This document shows positions 17,125 through 26,012 of a DNA stretch of 64,000 bases, one piece after another (positions within the stretch are counted from its first letter, which is position 1; the number at the start of each line of letters is the position of its first letter). Source of the DNA: CAILZL01 sp050181835 (GTDB lineage: Bacteria; Pseudomonadota; Gammaproteobacteria; Steroidobacterales; Steroidobacteraceae); NCBI GenBank assembly GCA_050181835.1, contig JBFXCU010000015.1, positions 6,406 to 70,405 on the forward strand. Reading direction: 5' to 3'. A model generated the notes under the pieces. The model was given only the letters and a program-made list of their open reading frames with translations, searched no databases and was not told the origin of the DNA. A program made the translations under genes and the position numbers.

Positions 17125-19281
17125 TCAAAACCGGCCACGCAAGCGTAGCGCAGCACGCCTGTCGCGCTCTTCGCGAGAGTAGTCGAGCCGTCGCACCACT
17201 CCATCAATAGCGTTAACTTGGTACTGTATCCGACGCTGTATCTCTGGCGATCCAGTCAGGTTTTCTGCCTCGAAACGCAGTGTCAGGTTGGCAGACAACT
17301 TTCGTTCGATAAATGCCGTCAAAGTTGGCTTGATCGCGAGGTATTGAGTAACCAGCAAGTTACTATCGATAGATTCACGTCCTTTATTCTCGTAGTTAAA
17401 ACCGTAAGACGTACCCAGTTGAGTAATGTCATGACGGAAACCAATGTCGTAGTTATAGATCTGATCTTGACCAATGGTACGAGTTTGTTGTGTAAATGGA
17501 TCAGTGATATCGGACCATCGACGCAACGCGCCCATAGACAACACCGCGTCGCGCAGCCCGATGAAACCCAATCGCACACTGGCCTTGATCTCAATCCCAT
17601 ATGACGAAGCCTTATCGATATTGCCGGAAGCAGAGGTGAGAAAGCCGTCCGCATCAAGCAGTGGCACATAATCAATGGCATCAGTAATGTCACTGTAGAA
17701 AATGGCTGCCTCCAAAACCCCACCGTCCTGCGCTAATTGGCGTTCGTAGCCAAGCTCAGCAGTCCAGATTTTTTCCGGCTCCAGCGCTGGATTACCGGCG
17801 ACAATACGATCATCGACCGCATTGTAGCTGGGCACAAAATTGGCAAAATCTAGCTGGCTGACAGTACGTTCCAACAGCAAGCGCATCTGATCAGAAGACG
17901 ACACCTTGTAGCGCGCATCAAGACGAGGCTTAACAAAACTCAAGTTACGCGTAGGTTGCAACGGATAATTGGTCGTCAACTTGGAAAACTCATAGTTCAG
18001 CGAACTATCCAGCGACAGTTTATCGGTTATCGTCCACTTATGATTGGCAAACACTTCTCCACGAGCTTCCTGCACTTGCGGGTTTGCAGTCGGAATGACG
18101 ATTTGCTCAAGCGTGCCGTCATTAGTCAAATCAAGATAGGCTTGTAATTCTTGCTCCAACTTATTGTTGGCAACTTCACCACCCAACTCCAGACTCTGGT
18201 TTTTACCTAGTGGCAACGTATACGAAACACGTAGGATATCTTCGCTTTCAGTGATTCTGGAAAAGCTCCGGCTCACTTCGCGATATATAGTCGGCTCAGA
18301 ACGATTGCGATAGTCAAGCTGCGGAGCGTTATCACGCCTTACTATAAACAAGGCGAGCAGCCCCCCCGGCCCAATATTGGAAGTATATTCACCACCGATC
18401 TCCAAGGTTTTCTTGGTATCAACATCTCTTACACTTACTTCATCAGCACGTAGTGTTTCATTGCCATTGATGTCATAGCGAATCAGTGGGGTTTCAGATC
18501 GCTCAGTCCTGTTTAAAGTTTGATAAAGCAGGTTGAGATTGGCGCGATCACCATTGGCTAGGTCATACACTACGCTACCGGTGTATATCCACTTATCGTG
18601 GTCACGATCCCACTTCTGTGGGCGCAGTTCCTGCAACTGTCCAGTGGGATAGTAATACGCCTCCGCGCGGGTACGGTTAGTCCAACGATATAGTTCTAAA
18701 TTGGACGGACTCCATAGATTGCGCTCGATACCAATCAGGTAAGTAAGCGGGCCGTTGGTTTTACTGTAAGAAAACAGACCGTCGAGACCGAACCATCCTG
18801 CGTCATTGAAGCGGCCATTTATTTCCCATGATCCCAGACCGCTGAGCGAAGCGCCTGGTCGCATAATCAGGTTGACGACTACACCAGTACTTTGTACGTC
18901 AACTTCACTTGAAGAACCACGGATCAATTCAACACGCTCGACATTGGCAGCTGCAATACGTCGCAAGGTAGTGGTGATTTCGTTGGACTTACCGGGAAAT
19001 CGACGCCCACCGATCAATATCTGCGAACCTCCCGAACCAAAGCCGCGATCCTGCTGATTGCTGGAACCATCAAGAACGGAAGACACGCCCGGAATGCGAC
19101 GCAGCAAGTCCTCCGCTGTATTCAAGCTGTAGCGGGCAAAGAATTCTTGATCATAGGTAACCACATTGGTCACAGGGTTGCCAGCCAGCTCGGCAGTCGC
19201 CACTTGCTGAGCACTTGTTACGCCAACGTAGCTGAACGCGACCAAAGTTACGGTAAGAATACGAGTCATCTTCAAGGACAT
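17125..19281 (-). CDS. TonB-dependent outer-membrane receptor
   Basis: About 718 residues with a Sec signal peptide (MTRILTVTLVAFSYVGVTSAQ), a plug domain (NTAEDLLRRIPGVSSVLDG, GSQILIGGRRFPGKSNE, VERVELIRGSSSEV) and a 22-strand barrel ending in LRLRGRF with terminal Phe. It should import a siderophore, cobalamin or other ligand using TonB energy. The ligand cannot be read from sequence. Start choice is uncertain: ATG 19281 or 19269 place the signal peptide properly, while an upstream in-frame start at 19383 adds an unlikely leader. No Fur box was recognised upstream. Confidence 0.87.
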   Translation of the reverse strand: MSLKMTRILTVTLVAFSYVGVTSAQQVATAELAGNPVTNVVTYDQEFFARYSLNTAEDLLRRIPGVSSVLDGSSNQQDRGFGSGGSQILIGGRRFPGKSNEITTTLRRIAAANVERVELIRGSSSEVDVQSTGVVVNLIMRPGASLSGLGSWEINGRFNDAGWFGLDGLFSYSKTNGPLTYLIGIERNLWSPSNLELYRWTNRTRAEAYYYPTGQLQELRPQKWDRDHDKWIYTGSVVYDLANGDRANLNLLYQTLNRTERSETPLIRYDINGNETLRADEVSVRDVDTKKTLEIGGEYTSNIGPGGLLALFIVRRDNAPQLDYRNRSEPTIYREVSRSFSRITESEDILRVSYTLPLGKNQSLELGGEVANNKLEQELQAYLDLTNDGTLEQIVIPTANPQVQEARGEVFANHKWTITDKLSLDSSLNYEFSKLTTNYPLQPTRNLSFVKPRLDARYKVSSSDQMRLLLERTVSQLDFANFVPSYNAVDDRIVAGNPALEPEKIWTAELGYERQLAQDGGVLEAAIFYSDITDAIDYVPLLDADGFLTSASGNIDKASSYGIEIKASVRLGFIGLRDAVLSMGALRRWSDITDPFTQQTRTIGQDQIYNYDIGFRHDITQLGTSYGFNYENKGRESIDSNLLVTQYLAIKPTLTAFIERKLSANLTLRFEAENLTGSPEIQRRIQYQVNAIDGVVRRLDYSREERDRRAALRLRGRF

Positions 19282-19386
19282 TGTTCCATAACCAACCATA
19301 TTGAGATCACTTGGTCGCCCACTCAGCGTAAGCACTGTCAAAAATTGGGCCACGTAATCGGCCTGTGGCACAGAGGCCAGCAAAGG

Positions 19387-20886
19387 CTATTCAAACTTCA
19401 ATCTGAATCCCACCGCTTTCAAAAATTCTGCTTCCTGCTCCAAATCGGCACGAGTCAATGGATGTTCATCGAGCCAATGAGAGGGAAACTTAAGCTCCAG
19501 CATACGAATTTTTGCTGCAAGCGTGATTTCAGGCAAAGACGCGGTACTGCGACCCCGATTAAGTAACACTGCCACTCGCAATAATACGATCAATAGTTCA
19601 GCTTTTAGGTGCCATGGTGGTACCAGCTCTTCCAATGCCTGCAGGCTCAATTTTCGGCGATGGGCACCAACCAATGCCGCCAGCAATAGCTGTTCTTCAC
19701 ACGGGAAGCCCTGCATATCTGAATTCCGCAATAAATACGCACCATGCTTGTGATAGTGGGCATGAGAAATATCCAGACCAATCTCATGCAATCGCGCTGC
19801 CCAACTTAGCATCTGTTCAGCCATGGGTTCGCCAATGGCCCACACCTGCTCAAGATCACGCAGCAAGCGCAGCGCAGTGGCCTCTACTCGCTCCGCCTGT
19901 GCAATATCAACATGGTAACGTGTCGCCATCGACCGTACGCTGCGAGCACGGGCATCCTCGTCGGTATGCCGCCCCAGCAGGTCATGCAATAGCCCTTCAC
20001 GCAGCGCGCCATCGGTGGCACGCATAGTGCGAATATCCAGTGAATAAATCACCTCGGTAAGAATAGCCAGACCACCGACGAACACTGGCAAGCGATCTTC
20101 GTCCAGACCAGGCAAACGCAAACGGCTGACATGCCCGGCGTGCAAGGCTTGCTCGATCGCTTTTTCCAACACTGCCAGAGTAATACTGCCATCACTTGAA
20201 CCACAGGCACGCGCCACTTCAGATAGTGCGCGAATAGTCCCCGAGCTGCCCAAAGCCTGCTCCCAACCAGTTGATTTGTAGCGCTCGATAATCGGCTCCA
20301 ACTCAACACGCGCTGCCAGACGCGCACGCTTCATACGCTTTTCAGTAATGTCACCATCATCAAAGAACTGCCTGCTCATGGTGACGCAGCCCATATGCAG
20401 ACTTTCGAGCTGGTGGGTGTGCAGGCCTTCACCAATAATCAATTCCGTACTCCCGCCACCAATATCCACCACCAGACGTTTGCCTGGTTCGCTGGGAGAG
20501 CTATGCATAACGCCTAGGTAGATCAGACGTGCTTCTTCGATACCAGCAATGATTTCGATTGGATGGCCCAGCGCCGCATGCGCGCGTTCCAGAAATGCAC
20601 CCTTGCGGCGCGCCTGGCGAAAGGTATTGGTCCCCACCACCCGTACGCTTTGGGCGTTCATTTCGCGCAGACGTTGGCCGAAGCGTTGCAGACAGGCTAA
20701 CGCCCTATCGGTCACCTCACGCGATAAACGCCGCTGGTCGTCCAGACCGGATGCAAGCCGCACCGGTTCGCGCAAACGGTCAATAATGATCAACTGGTCA
20801 TGCAGATGGCGTGCTACCACCATATGGAAGCTGTTCGATCCAAGATCGACAGCGGCAATGATTTCGGGAATTTTGCTGGGCGGCAT
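19387..20886 (-). CDS. ppx: Ppx/GppA exopolyphosphatase family protein
   Basis: A 499-residue member of the ASKHA phosphatase family. The N-terminal phosphate-1 motif is IAAVDLGSNSFHMVVARH and the phosphate-2 motif RLVVDIGGGSTELIIGEG; the HD-like C-terminal domain includes LSWAARLHEIGLDISHAHYHKHGAYLL, split here as LSWAARLHEIGLDISH and HYHKHGAYLL. It removes terminal phosphate from polyphosphate or converts pppGpp to ppGpp; the length favours Ppx. It lies downstream of erpA on the same strand, separated by an inverted heptamer repeat. Confidence 0.92.
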   Translation of the reverse strand: MPPSKIPEIIAAVDLGSNSFHMVVARHLHDQLIIIDRLREPVRLASGLDDQRRLSREVTDRALACLQRFGQRLREMNAQSVRVVGTNTFRQARRKGAFLERAHAALGHPIEIIAGIEEARLIYLGVMHSSPSEPGKRLVVDIGGGSTELIIGEGLHTHQLESLHMGCVTMSRQFFDDGDITEKRMKRARLAARVELEPIIERYKSTGWEQALGSSGTIRALSEVARACGSSDGSITLAVLEKAIEQALHAGHVSRLRLPGLDEDRLPVFVGGLAILTEVIYSLDIRTMRATDGALREGLLHDLLGRHTDEDARARSVRSMATRYHVDIAQAERVEATALRLLRDLEQVWAIGEPMAEQMLSWAARLHEIGLDISHAHYHKHGAYLLRNSDMQGFPCEEQLLLAALVGAHRRKLSLQALEELVPPWHLKAELLIVLLRVAVLLNRGRSTASLPEITLAAKIRMLELKFPSHWLDEHPLTRADLEQEAEFLKAVGFRLKFE

Positions 20887-20895
20887 CGAGAAATA

Positions 20896-20967
20896 GACCG
20901 TGGACGGTGGGCTGTGGGTCGGAAAAACCCTTTGAACCTACAGCCTACTGCCCAGTGGCCGACGGCC
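20896..20967. repeat. inverted array of 7-bp units between erpA and ppx
   Basis: The left arm (20896-20922) reads in steps of seven bases, GACCGTG, GACGGTG, GGCTGTG, GGTCGG. The right arm (20937-20967) reads CCTACAG, CCTACTG, CCCAGTG, GCCGACG, GCC, roughly complementary. An A/T-rich loop of about 14 bases separates them. A similar element lies at 39011-39088. Function unknown. Confidence 0.6.
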
Positions 20968-20972
20968 TCATT

Positions 20973-21332
20973 TCACACGGAAAATGAGGAGCCGCAACCA
21001 CAAGTAGTAGTGGCACTGGGATTACGAATCACAAATTGCGACCCTTCGAGATCGTCGCGATAGTCAATTTCTGCACCAGCCAAATACTGAATACTCATCG
21101 GATCAATCAGCAACGTGACGCCCGCATTTTGCACTTGGGTGTCCCCTTCTTCGATATTTTCATCGAAGGTAAAGCCATATTGGAAGCCCGAGCAACCTCC
21201 GCCACTGACGAACACACGCAGCTTGAGGTTGGGATTCGCCTCTTCTTGGATCAGCTCGCCAACTTTGTGGGCGGCTGCGTCAGTAAACAGCAAGGAAGGT
21301 GGTAAGCCAATATCGGTGGGTTCAGCAGCCAT
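20973..21332 (-). CDS. erpA: iron-sulfur cluster insertion protein ErpA
   Basis: A 119-residue A-type carrier. The three cluster-binding Cys are present: one in VFVSGGGCSGFQYGFTFD and two in the C-terminal TTTCGCGSSFSV. It passes Fe-S clusters to target enzymes such as IspG/IspH. Sequence DEN, the DPMSIQYLAGAEIDY segment and full length fit the ErpA/IscA family; the free-standing position outside an isc operon favours ErpA. Confidence 0.92.
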   Translation of the reverse strand: MAAEPTDIGLPPSLLFTDAAAHKVGELIQEEANPNLKLRVFVSGGGCSGFQYGFTFDENIEEGDTQVQNAGVTLLIDPMSIQYLAGAEIDYRDDLEGSQFVIRNPSATTTCGCGSSFSV

Positions 21333-21370
21333 AGGACCCTCTGGGGCAAGAAATTCGATCGAGGTGTAGT

Positions 21371-21808
21371 TTAGCCCAATTCGGCAGTGGGTGCCGACTT
21401 GGACGTAGCCATTGACGTAGCAGCGCCCGCTTCAGGCGAGCTAGCCGCAGTCGCAGGGATCAACTTGCCATTAATTTGGGCACCCATCGTCATTTCAATC
21501 AACCCGTAATACACATTACCGGACACCTTTGCGGTGGCACCTAATTCCACCCGTTCACTGGCATGAATATCGCCATTAACAGCGCCATTCAGTACCACAT
21601 TCGGCACCTGTACTATGCCTTCGACCAAACCGCCATCACTGATACTCAGGCTCGCAGCGACCTGTGGTTCTACCGAGACATTGCCACGAACCGTACCATC
21701 CAGATGCAGACCACCCTTGAACTGTACGTCGCCAATAATCAGCGTGCCAGCACCTATTAAGGTATCAATATGCAGGGGTTTTCCAATCTTGGTTTTGCGT
21801 TTGAACAT
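21371..21808 (-). CDS. bactofilin (polymer-forming cytoskeletal protein)
   Basis: A 145-residue protein with the right-handed beta-helix repeats of bactofilins: TLIGAGTLIIGDVQFKGGLH, LDGTVRGNVS, SISDGGLVEGIV, VVLNGAVNGDIHASERVELG, VSGNVYYGLIEM. Termini are disordered and Ala/Ser-rich. Bactofilins polymerise without nucleotide and organise envelope processes. ATG 21808 overlaps the preceding gene's stop as TGATG, so translation is probably coupled; longer in-frame starts extend into that gene and are rejected. Confidence 0.9.
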   Translation of the reverse strand: MFKRKTKIGKPLHIDTLIGAGTLIIGDVQFKGGLHLDGTVRGNVSVEPQVAASLSISDGGLVEGIVQVPNVVLNGAVNGDIHASERVELGATAKVSGNVYYGLIEMTMGAQINGKLIPATAASSPEAGAATSMATSKSAPTAELG

Positions 21809-22557
21809 CAACCTGTACTCAGTAACGGCTTTATCTGCCAAGCAAAATTCTGGCGTAGCACCTCATGCTGTGCTGCGCGCACTTCAACCAGCACACTGCT
21901 GGGCTCAAATCCGGCAGGCAGCTCAATCTGCGGCTCTAGAACCTGAAAATAACGATAATTAAACTCTAACGGAGTGTCCGACTTATCAATCAGCAAATCA
22001 GTCACACTTAGCACGACCGGGTTCCCGGCGAGCATTCCACTCACCTGCATTGTCACTGTGCCACGCGCATTGCCAGTCGCGCTCATCGTCTGAATCAATA
22101 CCAGACGTAGCACATACTGCTCAGCCGCTCCACTTTGTTCAATTTCGATGCGCTGCACCTGTGGCACATTGGTCGCACCCGCAGCAGGAGTAACAATGGC
22201 CTGATAAAAAGCCAAGTCCTGTTGTTGTTGCTGAATCTGGTTCTTCAGTGCTGTTACGGACTGCTGCATCGCGCTGCCAGCCTGCATCTGCACCTGCTTA
22301 TCGAGTTGGGCATTACTGAGCTGTCGGCGCGCCTGAGCCAACTCATCAGTCAATTTGTTAATCCGCGTGGTTTGCTCCAGATACGCACGAGCGCTGTTGA
22401 CAACACTGTAGCCCGCTTGCAAGCGACCAAGTTCAAACGTGACATAGGGCAACAAGACCAACAAAATGGCCAACATGACCAGCTTGGTGCGCCGATGCCG
22501 TATCGAACGCTGCTTAATGATGAACTGCCCCGTATGTAGAGGCGAAAAGCTGGCCAT
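21808..22557 (-). CDS. DUF6776 family membrane protein with coiled coil
   Basis: A 249-residue protein: cytoplasmic N-terminus, one membrane helix (LVMLAILLVLLPYVTFELG, about residues 26-45), a periplasmic coiled coil (INKLTDELAQARRQLSNAQL and KNQIQQQQQDLAFYQ), and a beta-rich C-terminal domain (VQRIEIEQSG, YVLRLVLIQT, MQVSGMLAGNPVVLSV). Proteins of this design lie beside bactofilins in gammaproteobacteria; they may connect the bactofilin polymer with the periplasm, which is inference. It overlaps the bactofilin start. Confidence 0.72.
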   Translation of the reverse strand: MASFSPLHTGQFIIKQRSIRHRRTKLVMLAILLVLLPYVTFELGRLQAGYSVVNSARAYLEQTTRINKLTDELAQARRQLSNAQLDKQVQMQAGSAMQQSVTALKNQIQQQQQDLAFYQAIVTPAAGATNVPQVQRIEIEQSGAAEQYVLRLVLIQTMSATGNARGTVTMQVSGMLAGNPVVLSVTDLLIDKSDTPLEFNYRYFQVLEPQIELPAGFEPSSVLVEVRAAQHEVLRQNFAWQIKPLLSTG

Positions 22558-22702
22558 TGATGAGTCCTGAACCCTTGATTTATCGAGTAATTACTCCGTG
22601 AATGAAGCGACATTGCAGCACATCCCCTACAATGCCACTCCAGTCGCCACCACCAGACAGTCTTACGATAATGCGTAAGGCGCTATTTAACGCGAGCTAA
22701 CT

Positions 22703-23140
22703 ATGTCCGGTCTTGCTGCCTACTTGCTGTACTTTAAAGCCCTGCATATTGTATTTGTTGTGACTTGGTTCGCAGGCCTGTTCTACTTGCCACGGCTGTT
22801 CGTCTATCACGCAGCCACTACTGACGCGATCAGTATTGAACGCTTCAAGGTCATGGAGCGCCGTCTTTACCTGATGATGAATATTGGTGCATCACTCGCT
22901 ATTTTGTTTGGCGTGCTGATGCTGGTGGCGGTTCCGAGCTATCTGCAGCTGGGATGGCTGCACGCTAAATTGAGCTTAGTAGCAATTCTACTTGCGTATC
23001 ACCTATGGTGCCGACATCTGGTAAAGATGTTCGCTCAGAACCGCAATACGCATAGTCAGCGTTGGTATCGTTGGTTCAATGAAGCCCCCAGCGTATTATT
23101 GATCGCGATTGTGCTACTGGCAGTGGTGAAGCCATTCTAG
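22703..23140 (+). CDS. hemJ: HemJ-type protoporphyrinogen oxidase
   Basis: A 145-residue membrane protein with four helices. It has the HemJ signature: His in YFKALHIVFVVTWFAGLFYLP-like segments (KALHIVFVVTWFAG), RLFVYHA, MERRLYLMMN, and LHAKLSLVAILLAYH, finishing WFNEAPSVLLIAIVLL. HemJ oxidises protoporphyrinogen IX to protoporphyrin IX and binds heme through conserved His. This complements hemCD and hemL elsewhere in the window. The start is ATG 22703. Confidence 0.9.
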   Translation: MSGLAAYLLYFKALHIVFVVTWFAGLFYLPRLFVYHAATTDAISIERFKVMERRLYLMMNIGASLAILFGVLMLVAVPSYLQLGWLHAKLSLVAILLAYHLWCRHLVKMFAQNRNTHSQRWYRWFNEAPSVLLIAIVLLAVVKPF

Positions 23141-23162
23141 GCGCAACAACAAGATTACGCAG

Positions 23163-23738
23163 TTATGTGGAAGCACGCGCTTTTCTGCGCAGGGCCAACG
23201 CGCATAGCGATTTTTCTTCCTGCCACCATTCCGGTAACGGTGGCGGCCCCTCTTCGAAGGCATGATTTCCCAATTCTTCCAGTGCCCGTGTATAGACCGA
23301 ACGCTTGAAGAAAATGACCTCGCGCACTGGCGACCAATACTCGGCCCAGCGCCAGCGATCAAATTCGGGCTGCTCCATTGTGGTGTCAAAGCGAAACCGA
23401 TCTTCAGTGCCGATAAAACGTAGCATGAACCAGCGCTGCTTCTGACCAATGCAGGTAACCTCCCTGCCATTGTGGCGCTGGTAATTTCGCGGCAAACGAT
23501 ACCGCAACCAACCACGGGTACTGGCGACCAGCTCAACATCGTGCGCCTGTAGCCCAACCTCTTCCTGTAGCTCACGATACAGTGCTTGTTCTGGCGTTTC
23601 GCCCTGGGCAATACCGCCCTGCGGAAACTGCCACCCGCGTCCACCCGGACGACCACCGACAAACACCTGTCGATCATCCCGGATCAGAATGATTCCGACA
23701 TTAGCGCGAAACCCTTGATTGTCAATACAGTCAGTCAT
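23163..23738 (-). CDS. rppH: RNA pyrophosphohydrolase RppH
   Basis: A 191-residue Nudix hydrolase. The start FRANVGIILIRDDRQVF and the full Nudix box (GGIAQGE, then RELQEEVGL) are present, followed by RTRGWLRYRLP-like STRGWLRYRLP, IGQKQRWFMLRF and EFDRWRWAEYW, all RppH hallmarks. It removes pyrophosphate from the 5' end of triphosphorylated RNA and triggers decay. The C-terminal basic tail is variable. It is convergent with hemJ and divergent from the permease gene. Confidence 0.94.
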   Translation of the reverse strand: MTDCIDNQGFRANVGIILIRDDRQVFVGGRPGGRGWQFPQGGIAQGETPEQALYRELQEEVGLQAHDVELVASTRGWLRYRLPRNYQRHNGREVTCIGQKQRWFMLRFIGTEDRFRFDTTMEQPEFDRWRWAEYWSPVREVIFFKRSVYTRALEELGNHAFEEGPPPLPEWWQEEKSLCALALRRKARAST

Positions 23739-23903
23739 GGCATGGCATCAATTTATTTCGCTAGATTGTTTCACATGCTACTACGCTCTGTCGTTCAATA
23801 ATTGCAACGCGCAAACACTTGCCCCATTAAACACTCAACTTTCGTGACTTGTGCGAGCAGGCTAGGCTATGGTGCAATCGCTAACGGCTGCTGTTAACTC
23901 AAT

Positions 23904-24887
23904 TTGAAACCTCACCCAACTCTGCCGATTATTCTGCTGCTGAGCCTAGCCGCCATTGCTTCGCTACTTGTCGCGTTGTGTTCAGGCAGTGTCACACTGC
24001 ATGCATCGGACTGGGTGGCGGCATTCAGTACCGACCAAGGCACTTCGTTGCAGCAGGCAGTACTCATTCAATTGCGCCTGCCGCGCGCATTAACCAGCTT
24101 TGCACTGGGTGGACTACTGGCACTGGCAGGTGTATTGATGCAGGTGCTGTTACGCAACCCGCTCGCCGACCCGTACATTCTGGGCAGCTCAGGTGGCGCG
24201 GCGGTGGCCGCATTAGCCGCCATGCTGTTGGGATTGAATGGCCTGCCAGTGGAGCTCGCTGCAGCCAGCGGCGCCTTCATCACCATTTTTCTGGTATTTG
24301 CACTGGCTCATGCCGAAGGCAGTTGGTCACCGACTCGGTTACTGCTAACTGGGGTGGTGATTGCTGCCGGCGCCAGCGCACTGGTCGGCTTGTTACTCAC
24401 ACTGGGCGATGAAACTAAGCTGCGCAGCATGCTGTTCTGGTTGATGGGAGAGATCAGTAACACGCAACGAGTTGCGCCGCTGTGGAGCTTATTGATTGGC
24501 GCCGGCATATTGAGCTTTTTACTGGCACGCCACCTCAATGTACTGGCACGCGGCGAGTTGCAGGCCCAGAGCCTAGGCATGAATATAAAGCAAATGCGCA
24601 TTGGCTTATTTGCCGCTAGCGCGTTACTTACTTCTGCTGCGGTAACCACTGCTGGCAGCATTGGTTTTGTCGGGCTTATTACCCCGCATTTGGCACGCTT
24701 GCTAGTTGGCACCGACCATCGCCGACTTGCCCCAGCCGCAATTCTACTAGGCGGTAGCTTGTTAACGCTGGCAGATACGGCGGCACGCACACTGTTCGCA
24801 CCCCGACAATTACCAGTCGGCACGCTCACTGCCTTGATTGGCGTGCCACTGTTCTTGGGTCTAGTATTCAGAGGCCACAAACACTAA
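23904..24887 (+). CDS. FecCD/BtuC-family ABC transporter permease
   Basis: A 327-residue inner-membrane permease with about ten helices. Family motifs are RLPRALTSFALGGLLALAGV, LLRNPLADPYILGSSGGAA, GSIGFVGLITPHLARLLVG and DTAARTLFAPRQLPVGTLTALIGVP. The partner would be a BtuD-type ATPase and a periplasmic binding protein for cobalamin or ferric siderophores; neither is adjacent, but a matching ATPase is at 62018. The start appears to be TTG at 23904 and lacks an obvious ribosome-binding site, so it is uncertain. It ends exactly at the end of the convergent cyclase gene. Confidence 0.85.
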   Translation: MKPHPTLPIILLLSLAAIASLLVALCSGSVTLHASDWVAAFSTDQGTSLQQAVLIQLRLPRALTSFALGGLLALAGVLMQVLLRNPLADPYILGSSGGAAVAALAAMLLGLNGLPVELAAASGAFITIFLVFALAHAEGSWSPTRLLLTGVVIAAGASALVGLLLTLGDETKLRSMLFWLMGEISNTQRVAPLWSLLIGAGILSFLLARHLNVLARGELQAQSLGMNIKQMRIGLFAASALLTSAAVTTAGSIGFVGLITPHLARLLVGTDHRRLAPAAILLGGSLLTLADTAARTLFAPRQLPVGTLTALIGVPLFLGLVFRGHKH

Positions 24888-26012
24888 CTAACTGATTTTA
24901 ACCAACACCAACTCAACGCGATTTCTACCCTGCTGCTTGGCTCTATATAGAGCAGCATCGGCGTCGCTAAACAACAGTTCGGAAAGTACCTTAACGTCAT
25001 GCCGCTCGACCAGCGAACCGGATAACACCGCAACGCCCACGCTGACAGTGAATTGATGCTGCATACCATCAACAAGCTGCACCGGCGTTGCACATACCGC
25101 ATCGCGCATGCGCTCAGCCATATGCAGCGCTTGCTCTTTGGTTATTTCCGGTGCCAGCACTACAAACTCATCACCACCAAAACGGGCGGCGGTATCGCTG
25201 TCACGGGTCTGATGCTTGATACGTTCAGCCGCCTCGCATAACGCCATATCGCCTGCCAGATGACCATATGTATCGTTGACAATCTTGAAATGATCCAGAT
25301 CTAACACAATGCAAGCAAGCGTGGTATGCGCACGTCGGGCACGAGCGAATTCCTCTTTGAGACGTTCCTCCAAATAACGGCGATTATGCCAACCGGTTAA
25401 ATAATCGGTCACACCGCTCAGCACCAGACGCGCACGATTTAGGGTATTTTCCAGAGCGAAGCTGGCGGTTGCACCTAGATGCGATAAAAAATCCGTAGCC
25501 AACTGCCGCGTAAAGCGCAGCTCGTCCTGACTACCAAAACAAATGCATCCCTGCAGCTGTTGTTGTCGCCACAAGGGAATGAGCGCAATGCTTTTTATGC
25601 CACCAGCATCACTACCCTCCGCCCCCTTGAACAAATAGTCATGACGTGGGGCAGAATAAGGCCCCAGCCAGGGGTGCGTATGCAACTGAAACCACGTATT
25701 GATCTTTGCAGGTTTTTCAAAAAAAATGACTCGCGGGTACGCTGTCAATTGCACCTTGGCGGCCAACAACGAATGTCTAATCTCGTGCTGCGGATCAATC
25801 AGCACCAACGTTACACACTGCAGACTGTAAGACACCGCCAAGCGATTACAGATAACATCAAACAACTCGCTAAGGCCATCAGTCTTGAGTAGCTCTAGCT
25901 CACGTTGCTGAGTTTTTTTTAGCAATCGTTCGTTATGACTGGCTTCGTCCATTAACGCCGAAATACGGCGACGCAACCGTAATACTTCGGCTTCCAGCTC
26001 AGGTGTGGCCAT
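24888..26012 (-). CDS. DUF484/GAF-GGDEF diguanylate cyclase
   Basis: A 374-residue cytoplasmic protein. An N-terminal coiled coil (LEAEVLRLRRRISAL) leads to a GAF/DUF484-like sensor domain (about residues 50-200) and a GGDEF domain. The active site reads RFGGDEFVVLAP, and an inhibitory RxxD site (RDSD) lies five residues before GGDEF, so product inhibition is likely. It makes cyclic-di-GMP. The start ATG 26012 overlaps the tyrA stop (TGATG) and has AGGG upstream, implying co-translation with tyrA. Confidence 0.9.
   Translation of the reverse strand: MATPELEAEVLRLRRRISALMDEASHNERLLKKTQQRELELLKTDGLSELFDVICNRLAVSYSLQCVTLVLIDPQHEIRHSLLAAKVQLTAYPRVIFFEKPAKINTWFQLHTHPWLGPYSAPRHDYLFKGAEGSDAGGIKSIALIPLWRQQQLQGCICFGSQDELRFTRQLATDFLSHLGATASFALENTLNRARLVLSGVTDYLTGWHNRRYLEERLKEEFARARRAHTTLACIVLDLDHFKIVNDTYGHLAGDMALCEAAERIKHQTRDSDTAARFGGDEFVVLAPEITKEQALHMAERMRDAVCATPVQLVDGMQHQFTVSVGVAVLSGSLVERHDVKVLSELLFSDADAALYRAKQQGRNRVELVLVKIS

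Noticed and set aside
23739..23903. Cobalamin riboswitch before the BtuC-like permease
   Set aside because: The interval is short and the conserved B12-box was not found.
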